Part shown: positions 59,201 through 64,000 of the stretch, in pieces | Layout of the letters: every line of letters starts with the position of its first letter | Numbering within the stretch: position 1 is the first letter of the stretch | Source: Trissonchulus latispiculum | Lineage: Eukaryota; Nematoda; Enoplea; Enoplida; Ironidae | Assembly: GCA_030248195.1 (NCBI GenBank) | Contig: JASAND010021180.1 | Location: 1-64,000 of the forward strand | DNA length: 64,000 bases | Reading direction: 5' to 3' | Notes under the pieces: model-generated | What the model was told of the DNA's origin: nothing | Seen by the model: the letters and a program-made list of their open reading frames with translations, nothing else | Database searches by the model: none | Translations under genes and position numbers: made by a program

Positions 59201-62152
59201 AATTTATTGCTGAAAAACAAACGAATGAGCATGGGACAAGGTTGTATTGAGCATTCTCTGTACTTACTGTATTTCGTGTTAGCGTACTTCATGTATTTCC
59301 TGACAACACTCTTAGAAATGTTCCGGTAGAAACTACAGGAATCACTTTTGTAGATGATAAATACAAAAGCTTTTGTAGAAAAGACAGGTTAAGAGGGGAC
59401 TGCGAATTTCCCCAAAAGTTCGATGTTGGAAAAGCTAGCTAGTCTTTTGCCACGTAATAGATTAGGTTTGGTGCAAAATAATTTAAAGTTAGTTTTTGAA
59501 AGAATTCCACGTACCAGCGTTCTGTGGAGCCATCGCAATTTGGTGTTGTCGGTCAGAAACTCGACATGACACACGTACAAATTTTGCTGTGCGCTGAACT
59601 CTAGGTGCTATGTACGTACAGTGAGCGCCAAAATTTTTCAGAGATAGTCCTGAAATAATAGTGCTTTGATATCGTGTAAAATAATTCTTAGATCAATGTA
59701 TATATAGTTTTCTGTGCGATACGATCAAAGTGCGAAAAATTGTGCGTGGTAGGTCCATAAGGGTGGCGGCTAACTAAGGTCTTAATGAGCTGTGGTTAAT
59801 CAAATGAGCCCAAATTTTCTCCAATTAATGCGCCAAGTATCTGCCTCAATTTGCGTGATTTCGTTTATTCCTGCGTTTCCAGTGCTAGATTACATTATCG
59901 ATATTGTTGCTGTTATTTGTTATTTGGTGGAATTTCGAAGATGTGAATCAATTACTCTAAAGTACTCTGGCAGAATCTTCTGAAACTTTGCACATTACAA
60001 GCTAGTGACTGTACCGCGATGAGCAGGAAGTTAGGTCACCTCACTCTAGTGTTTAGATATGCTAGATTGCTTTCTCGAAGTATGAATGAAGATCGCTTCA
60101 AAGACCTCTAAGACAGTTGTAAGCGCATACTGAACGAAGGAATCGTCATATTACAAAACTGATTTCATATTCGGATGTAGCAGGTCAAAGAACCCTTATA
60201 AGCACCTTTTTGGCAAAATCGGACACTAAAATTTTTTGACCCTATTTTTACTGCGCTTAGCTAGCTTTTCAAGCGTAAAAAATAAAGGCTATAGCTTTTC
60301 AAGCGTAAAAAATAAAGGCTATTTCTTTACAAAAAGTGAGCTAGCACACTAACAGGAAAACCAAAACCCTCGAAACTTATCCGCAGTTTGCCCCTAATAG
60401 AGCCTAATAACTGGTAAAATGCGGAGGAAGGCTAGGGGCTGCTAATTTTATTAGATCGAGGGCGCACGTTCACGTGGCAACTTTTTGCCAAGTTTCAAAA
60501 TTTGACCTATTATTGCTGCGGAAGAAAGCAACGCTCGAAAGTTAGAATACTTTTATTATTTAGAACTGATAACAGATAACATTCGTGGCAAAAAGTTTTA
60601 GAATTGTTCAAATCGTTTATCCAAAAAAGCAGAAAAATTGTTTTGAAAAATACCATTTTTCGCATCAAAATTTATACTTCGGCGTCCTGCGAAAAACGGT
60701 GTATCTGTGATTGTTGCCCACCTTGAACTTTTTAAATTTAATATGGTGGCTAACGTTGGGCAAAAAAGTAGCTCTCTCCGACGATGTCGTGCCAACCCGT
60801 TCTTAGCCCCTCCCTTAAGTCTTGTAATTTCTACAGGACATCGTTGGTAGTTTTACCGGATATAGTTTGGTAGAATGGATTATATACAAGTTAGACTAGT
60901 ATTGAACACAAATGAAACCTGTAGTTTTCGCTGGTTTACAGGTTTACTCTACAGGTTATTACTCGATACGCTGATAACGAGCAAACTGAGTAGAAAGGAC
61001 GACAAGTGATCATAATTTTTGAAGACTTAAATTTTTTGAATGTTTACAAATTTTCAGTCTTTAAACGCCCCATGGGTGATATTTTGTAACGGCCACTCCT
61101 TGCCGAACATATTTTAGGAGTGGCGTGGCACTTTTTCCTTTAACAGGCGCTCCAGTAGTGAAAATTATAGTTTTGTCTTTCTAAACTAGTAAACTTTTAT
61201 AGTAAAAAGTTCAAGTTTCTGGTTTAATGGTAGGCAATACAGTTACTAAAATTCCTATAAAAACGACATGTTTCCTTAGTATTTTCTACGGGAAACTCCT
61301 GTAATTTTTACTATTCGAGAGGCCGGTAAAACTACAAAAGTTGTTTTTGTGGATATACAGGAAGCTCCGCTAGTCACTGACCGTGCAGGAGCACTTTTGT
61401 AGAAAACTAAATGAATTCCTGTAACTTCTAGAGTCTTTTAAGAGGGAATATGTATTGTTTTGAAGTTGATAGCCTTGGCCCCTAGATGTGCTGCTGTTTC
61501 GCTTAACTGAAGTTCATTTATATCAAACAGGACTTGAGAATTTTAGATTTAGAAATCCTTACGGGATTAGAGACTTGGGCGCGCTCTTGTTGGGCTAAAC
61601 TTCAAGGATATTCGTATAGGATTACTCTTGTTGTTTAGGACCAGGAGGAGCCTACTCTGCAGTCTATTAGCTTTGATGTGAAACCTGGAGAGCTCTTGGC
61701 AATTGTTGGTCCTGTAGGAAGCGGAAAGGTTTGTTTCCTTTATTTGAGAATCAGTTACTTTCGTAACTTCTTGTTTTTTATTTTTGTATACATTAGTTTA
61801 GTAGATGGGGTATTGTTTTGGTTTTGTTTAGCAGCTGGAAGGGATTTTTATTTTTCGTTTTTATTTGAAATGGTTGGAAATGACAGCAAACTTGTAATTG
61901 TAACTGTAGTCATAAAATACACAATTTATACAAACATCCAACATCTTTTTGTTCCAGTCCACAATCTTGCAAAGTCTTTTGGGTGAAACTCGTTTGGACG
62001 CTGGTTCTACTGTAAAACTTGGCGGACGTGTGGCCTATGTGCCTCAGCAGGCCTGGATTTTCTCTGCCACTCTCAGGGCCAATGTGACCTTTGGCAAGGA
62101 CTATGATTCGCTCCTGTACAATACAGCACTGTCTGTCTGTGCTTTGAAAAAG
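42848..62152 (+). CDS. ABCC-family (MRP4-like) transporter, first 11 exons, 561 codons
   Basis: Exons 42848-42921, 44674-44784, 49061-49187, 49765-49980, 51047-51136, 51839-52002, 56224-56349, 58098-58347, 58884-59123, 61639-61728 and 61958-62152 join in phase with GT-AG borders and give one continuous protein. It starts without a TMD0, so it is a short-type MRP. After the L0-like [22 protein letters not shown] comes TMD1 (~105-386, with [15 protein letters not shown] and [12 protein letters not shown] coupling regions). A linker leads to NBD1 with Walker A GPVGSGKST (~490) and Q-loop YVPQQAWIF (~526). The ABC signature, Walker B, TMD2 and NBD2 are not in the window; 1.85 kb of downstream sequence has no next exon. 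The product would export organic anions or nucleotide analogues across the plasma membrane using ATP. The 19.3 kb span is mostly transposon-filled intron. Confidence 0.92.
43327..44168. mobile_element. hAT-like MITE in ABCC intron 1 (TSD TACGTATG)
   Basis: TACGTATG lies at 43319-43326 and 44169-44176. The ends are CACTAGCGTAGCCAG and the complement of CAGGCGCGTAGCCAG. A sister copy in opposite orientation lies at 52603-53395. Internal triloop palindromes are at ~43541 (GGGGGGC-GCA-GCCCCCC) and ~43979 (CGCGCC-GAA-GGCGCG). There is no transposase. Confidence 0.9.
44285..44497 (-). repeat. tRNA-derived SINE
   Basis: The minus strand has a tRNA-like head at 44497-44422 with box A TGGCTTATTTGG (44476-44487) and box B GGTTCCAGTCC (44430-44440). 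The D arm pairs fully, the anticodon stem pairs 4/5, the T arm pairs fully, and the acceptor pairs about 5/7. The anticodon position would read GTG, but U33 is replaced by G, so it is not a working tRNA. A non-tRNA body of ~140 bp follows to about 44285. It lies antisense in ABCC intron 1. Confidence 0.65.
44674..44784 (+). CDS. ABCC exon 2 (L0-like region)
   Basis: Acceptor AACTCTATAG, donor GTACGT. It encodes [20 protein letters not shown] then [17 protein letters not shown], the cytoplasmic segment preceding TMD1 in MRP-type transporters. Confidence 0.9.
46285..46554. mobile_element. 270-bp hAT-like MITE (TSD CTAAGAAC)
   Basis: CTAAGAAC lies at 46277-46284 and 46555-46562. The ends AGGCCCGCACCCAGG and CCTGGGTGCGGCCTTGA are inverted. 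It is a short member of the GCACCCAGGATTTTG family, whose longer relative is at 56573-57478. It contains the palindrome GGGGGGC-GGA-GCCCCCC. Confidence 0.85.
46795..48078. mobile_element. 1.3 kb TIR element with GTTCCCAAAAAAAGAACC ends
   Basis: TATAGTCAGGTTCCCAAAAA at the left (~46795) is mirrored by TTTTTGGGAACCTGACTATA at the right (ends ~48078). Extra internal copies of GGTTCTTTTTTTGGGAAC lie near 46973 and 48030. Non-coding. The flanking TACTAC on both sides may be part of a target duplication. Confidence 0.7.
49061..49187 (+). CDS. ABCC exon 3
   Basis: Acceptor ATTGTTTTAG, donor GTAAGC. It completes the Lys codon of exon 2 and encodes [20 protein letters not shown] then [22 protein letters not shown], the lead-in to TM1 of TMD1. 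Ends in phase 0. Confidence 0.9.
49366..49605. repeat. Decayed copy of the GCACCCAGGATTT family
   Basis: It starts CAGCACCCAGGATTTGGAAA and ends in CCCCCCTAAT with partial inverted similarity. It has the palindrome CGCGCCG-A-CGGCGCG at ~49489. No target duplication is left. Confidence 0.5.
49765..49980 (+). CDS. ABCC exon 4 (TMD1)
   Basis: Acceptor TTTGCAG, donor GTGGGT. Its 72 codons encode two membrane segments, including [17 protein letters not shown] and a Gly/Ala/Leu-rich helix, then [15 protein letters not shown], the conserved intracellular coupling region of ABCC TMD1. Confidence 0.93.
49981..51046 (+). other. ABCC intron 4
   Basis: AT-rich with a TACG microsatellite at ~50064-50077 and a degraded C-rich repeat fragment near 50575-50670. 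No other element could be delimited. Confidence 0.5.
51047..51136 (+). CDS. ABCC exon 5 (TMD1)
   Basis: Acceptor AATTTTCAG, donor GTAAAA. It encodes [20 protein letters not shown] then [10 protein letters not shown]; the [11 protein letters not shown] motif is highly conserved in ABCC proteins. Confidence 0.93.
51839..52002 (+). CDS. ABCC exon 6 (TMD1)
   Basis: Acceptor TGTTTCAG, donor GTTTGT. It encodes two membrane segments ending [14 protein letters not shown], with the last Arg codon split and completed at 56224. Confidence 0.92.
52603..53395. mobile_element. hAT-like MITE (TSD TATGGCAC), sister of 43327-44168
   Basis: TATGGCAC lies at 52595-52602 and 53396-53403. The ends are CAGGCGCGTAGCCAG and CTGGCTACGCTAGTG. 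The same family as the intron 1 element in reverse orientation, including the CGCGCC-TTC-GGCGCG palindrome at ~52779. It sits at the 5' edge of the RT remnant that follows. Confidence 0.9.
53397..55283 (+). pseudogene. Decayed reverse-transcriptase element (Penelope-like aspect)
   Basis: Three frames together give one retroelement protein. 53397-54164 encodes a Lys/Asn-rich N-terminal part. Next, in another frame to ~54390, comes a region with [20 protein letters not shown] and [12 protein letters not shown]. Then 54444-55004 holds RT motifs SVNTYDF-like [13 protein letters not shown] and [19 protein letters not shown], followed by DVLDLTI-like and [10 protein letters not shown] short decayed tail follows ([17 protein letters not shown]). 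Relative to the copy at 63017-63919, a block of ~40 residues containing the catalytic Y-x-D-D is missing, so it is dead. The RT group resembles Penelope-like elements in motif spacing; no GIY-YIG endonuclease is visible. Inserted in ABCC intron 6, sense orientation. Confidence 0.7.
55304..55520 (+). repeat. Seven-unit tandem array of CCGGC-n3-GCCGG hairpins
   Basis: Units of ~23-30 bp each contain CCCGGCTTTGCCGGCC or a close variant (CTC, TTC or TTA in the loop). They begin near 55308 and end near 55492, after which CATTCACTACCGTCCTGCAC occurs for the second time. It lies just downstream of the RT remnant, where its 3' UTR would be. Confidence 0.8.
56149..56214. repeat. (TA)n microsatellite
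   Basis: About 33 uninterrupted TA units end 9 bp before the acceptor of ABCC exon 7, so the usual polypyrimidine tract is reduced to CTGTTTTAG. Confidence 0.95.
56224..56349 (+). CDS. ABCC exon 7
   Basis: Acceptor CTGTTTTAG, donor GTTAGA. It encodes [20 protein letters not shown] then [21 protein letters not shown]; the ITGIR-x-IKMYxWE motif is diagnostic for ABCC transporters. Confidence 0.93.
56467..57992. mobile_element. Older TIR element carrying a nested MITE
   Basis: CATAGGCGTAGATGGGG (left, ~56467) is mirrored by CCAATCTACGCCATAG (right, ~57992). The interior is split by the younger element at 56573-57478. Target duplication not clear. Confidence 0.5.
56573..57478. mobile_element. 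hAT-like MITE (TSD TCTGAATC) with internal tandem repeats
   Basis: TCTGAATC lies at 56565-56572 and 57479-57486. The ends are CAGGGGCGCACCCAGG and CCTGGGTGCGCCCATG. At ~56935-57320 there are about nine ~42-45 bp tandem units, each with GCGCCGCAGGCG followed by an A/T-rich spacer and GATAGAAAA. It is a 906-bp relative of the 270-bp element at 46285. No transposase. Confidence 0.9.
58098..58347 (+). CDS. ABCC exon 8 (TMD1 end)
   Basis: Acceptor TTTTTTAG, donor GTATTC. Its 83 codons complete TMD1, including [20 protein letters not shown] and the [22 protein letters not shown] segment, ending VSVKRIQ, the standard junction into the linker before NBD1. Confidence 0.94.
58884..59123 (+). CDS. ABCC exon 9 (linker to NBD1)
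   Basis: Acceptor ATGTTGCAG, donor GTTTGT. It encodes DFLLLEE, a ~50-residue variable linker, then [14 protein letters not shown], the first beta strand (A-loop area, aromatic W) of NBD1. Confidence 0.92.
59327..61433. mobile_element. Possible TIR element in ABCC intron 9
   Basis: TAGAAACTACAGGAATCA (~59327) has an imperfect inverted partner, TGAATTCCTGTAACTTCTAG (~61430). ACTTTTGTAGAAAA-type motifs recur inside both ends. A 30-bp tandem duplication (AGCTTTTCAAGCGTAAAAAA...) lies at ~60263-60322. No other feature was seen in this 2.5 kb intron. Confidence 0.3.
61639..61728 (+). CDS. ABCC exon 10 (Walker A)
   Basis: Acceptor TTGTTTAG, donor GTTTGT. It encodes [20 protein letters not shown] then [17 protein letters not shown] is the P-loop of NBD1. 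Phase 0 on both sides, ending right after the P-loop Lys. Confidence 0.95.
61958..62152 (+). CDS. ABCC exon 11 (Q-loop)
   Basis: Acceptor TTGTTCCAG, donor GTAAGC. It encodes [30 protein letters not shown] (Q-loop) and on to ALSVCALKK, the helical subdomain before the signature motif. The next exon, expected to carry the LSGGQ-type signature, is not in the window. Confidence 0.94.
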
Positions 62153-62254
62153 GTAAGCCCCCTACTGGTAATACGGTGTATGTGGAGTGGAAGTGATCAT
62201 ATGTGTTTTCAAAGTTTTGGCTAACGTTGTGTATGATTTGTAATGATAATATGA

Positions 62255-62580
62255 TGGGGGAATTTTTTGAATTGAATGGGGGTGGGTTGGTTGGGGGTGG
62301 GTTTGTTTTTTTTGGGGGTGGGGGGGGGGGGGGGTGGGGGGGGGGGAGGTTTTGGGGGGATTTGAATTTTAGGAGGGAGGGGGGGGGGGGGGGGTGGTGG
62401 GGGTTGTTATGGAGTATATGTTATGGGGGGGTATGGTTTTGTGGTGTGTTTTGTGTTTTTTTTGTGGTGGGGGGGGGGTGTGAGTTGGGTGGGGGGGTTT
62501 GGTTTTTTTTTAATAATTTTTGGAGAGGAAAGAGGGAGGAAGAGGGGGGGTTAGTATTTTTTTTTTTTTTTTTTTTTTAT
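62255..62580. repeat. G/T-only low-complexity tract with terminal poly-T
   Basis: Almost no C and little A on the + strand: long G runs broken by T, ending in ~22 T residues. Like the 12905-15033 tract it returns abruptly to normal sequence. The 132-codon frame across it is an artefact. Confidence 0.8.
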
Positions 62581-63016
62581 TTTTTTATGTGTTACCTGTA
62601 GGGGTAGTAGACGATGACTCATCAGAACTGACCTGACGAAACAGTAGAAGCTGAAGTGTCAGAAACCAACGGTTCAAGAAAAGCATATTGGAACTAAATA
62701 CTGTAACAAATAAAGTTAGATGAAGTATATGATTTACAAAATATATTAGTCAATTACCAGTACAAACTAAAGATAATTTAAGGGGAAGGCACCTAGTTGA
62801 TTTTAAGAATAGACATAACCATGCAATTCAACTTTACAGATGGCATATCTGTAATTATTTTCGGCGCCACTCTACCCGGTGGGAGGTGCTCGACCTGCTA
62901 TATAACTTGTGTAATAATCTTGGTTTGTGCCCCTTGCGTCCCCCCACCATGCCGCCGCTCACAGCTCCGGAACTGCAAGGGGAACAGCGGTGGGTAGAGC
63001 CCTATTCATTACAATT
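62581..63016 (-). other. 3' flank of the RT element at the window end
   Basis: Non-coding. It has an imperfect inverted pair, CTACCCGGTGGGAGG (~62872) and CGGTGGGTAGAGCC (~62988), on either side of a GC-rich stretch. Position suggests the 3' UTR of the minus-strand RT element. No endonuclease ORF is visible. Confidence 0.4.
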
Positions 63017-64000
63017 CTAAAATAGCTCCTTCCTAGTTGGGATCCACCTGAAATCAAAATAATCAGTAAAAGACCGTGAAGAACCAAATTTTCGCACAGT
63101 TTCAAATACTCTATGTTTCGAGTATCCTTTATTACACAGGTTGTTACACAGTTTAGCTGCCCTATTCCTGAAATTTGTGAAATCTGAAGATCTATTTAAG
63201 AATCTGTTAAGTTCATTAGTTAGAACAAAATAACCGCATTGCATGCTTATGTTACCCCTTATATCTGGCATGCATATCACCTGAAAATTAAAATCATCTC
63301 TTTTGTCATACACCCAATATTCAAATTTATTATTATTTATCCTAATAGTGATGTCTAGAACATCCGCTAACTGGTCCGTGGTATTTACTTTCTTTAAAGT
63401 AAGCATAAAAGGATAGATATTACCACGTTCCCTATCAAACCGACCGTTATCATCGACGACAGTTATATCATCGATATACCTGTATATCCATAGGAGATCC
63501 TGTAATGCTGCATAGTCTTTCTTAGCGATTAGTGACTTTACATACTGAAATTCGTATCCATGCAGTAGAAGATTGGCCATGTATGGTGCTGCACTGGTGC
63601 CCATGGGGATACCAATTACCTGTTTAACTACTAAGTTGCCTAGTTTAAAGTAGGAATTATTAATAATCCATAGTAATAATTTGATAACGTCATCGGCGGT
63701 TTTTGCTTGTGGGTTCAATCCGCTACACCAGTAAGCTACTTTCCTGTTGGCTGCAATAAAATAATAATTATTCCTGAAAACAGAATTGATGAGCTGTGAT
63801 ATCACCCGTTGTATTTCATCCAATGGGATGGATGTATATAATTGGCCAAAATCATATGTGTTTACACTTTTAGCTTTATTAAGGTTAGACAGTGTTTTCA
63901 AATCTTTTATGATGTCCATCGTGTTATCAATAATCCAGTATAGTTTACAATTACCCTTATTATTTTCGATTGTTTTACAATAATTTTTTAATTTTTGAGA
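63017..64000 (-). CDS. Reverse transcriptase of Penelope-like aspect, 5' end off the window
   Basis: The minus-strand frame is open from the right edge of the window to a stop at 63017; the first in-window ATG gives 300 residues, but the frame continues upstream of it to base 64000. Motifs in order: SVNTYDFGQLYTSIPLDE (RT motif A region), GIPMGTSAAPYMANLL (motif B), RYIDDITVVDD (catalytic Y-x-D-D), a DVLDITI segment, VYDKRDDF, and a helical tail with NELNRFLNRSSDFTNFRNRA. It copies element RNA into DNA. It belongs to the same family as the dead copy at 53397-55283 but keeps its catalytic residues. The N-terminal part is missing only because the window ends. Confidence 0.8.
   Translation of the reverse strand, partial: SQKLKNYCKTIENNKGNCKLYWIIDNTMDIIKDLKTLSNLNKAKSVNTYDFGQLYTSIPLDEIQRVISQLINSVFRNNYYFIAANRKVAYWCSGLNPQAKTADDVIKLLLWIINNSYFKLGNLVVKQVIGIPMGTSAAPYMANLLLHGYEFQYVKSLIAKKDYAALQDLLWIYRYIDDITVVDDNGRFDRERGNIYPFMLTLKKVNTTDQLADVLDITIRINNNKFEYWVYDKRDDFNFQVICMPDIRGNISMQCGYFVLTNELNRFLNRSSDFTNFRNRAAKLCNNLCNKGYSKHRVFETVRKFGSSRSFTDYFDFRWIPTRKELF

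Noticed and set aside
62203..62601. 132-codon Gly/Val/Trp/Phe frame
   Set aside because: It lies in G/T-only low-complexity DNA and ends in poly-Phe from the T run.
62605..62640. Hammerhead-ribozyme-like pieces (complement of CTGATGAGTC, and GACGAAACAG) near the RT element
   Set aside because: The two core halves lie on opposite strands, so they cannot fold into one catalytic hammerhead as written.

Overview
This window is a piece of an invertebrate animal genome. The evidence is spliced genes with GT-AG introns, two DEG/ENaC sodium channel genes (a metazoan family), an MRP-type ABCC transporter, and a dense load of eukaryotic transposons. The sequence does not let me name the phylum. The host background is AT-rich. 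Inserted elements supply almost all of the GC-rich and homopolymer-rich stretches.

Layout. 1-4988: repeats, then the 3' half of a spliced DEG/ENaC gene (five exons, 1643-4988, + strand) whose large intron holds a long foldback palindrome. 5724-6938: a second DEG/ENaC gene with an uninterrupted 404-codon frame. 7370-12175: nested terminal-inverted-repeat elements plus a GC-rich minisatellite. 12461-15324: weak minus-strand coding signals on either side of a 2.1 kb almost C-free purine tract. 15461-18160: a TIR element and a decayed minus-strand gene with an SGNH-like domain, itself interrupted by a MITE. 18175-20101: two TTAA-bounded elements placed head to tail on one shared TTAA.

20102-40262 is the main feature: a 20.2 kb Ty3/gypsy-type LTR retrotransposon on the minus strand. 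It has ~0.9 kb LTRs, an intact Gag (855 aa), an intact Pol (1952 aa: protease, RT, RNase H, integrase) and, downstream of Pol, a third intact ORF of 2169 aa. That ORF carries a DEDDy-type 3'-5' exonuclease-like domain and an N-myristoylation-like start. I know of no such ORF in a standard Ty3 element, so it is my best candidate for an undescribed system.

42848-62152: the first 11 exons (561 codons) of an ABCC (MRP4-like) transporter on the + strand, from the start codon through TMD1 and Walker A/Q-loop of NBD1. Its introns are filled with non-autonomous hAT-like elements (several with perfect 8-bp target duplications), a tRNA-derived SINE, a decayed reverse-transcriptase element of Penelope-like aspect, and low-complexity DNA. 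The window ends in a second, more intact RT of the same family on the minus strand, running off the right edge.

The host genes here are membrane proteins (ion channels, exporter). The rest is a record of layered transposition in which nested insertions and target duplications can be read directly.
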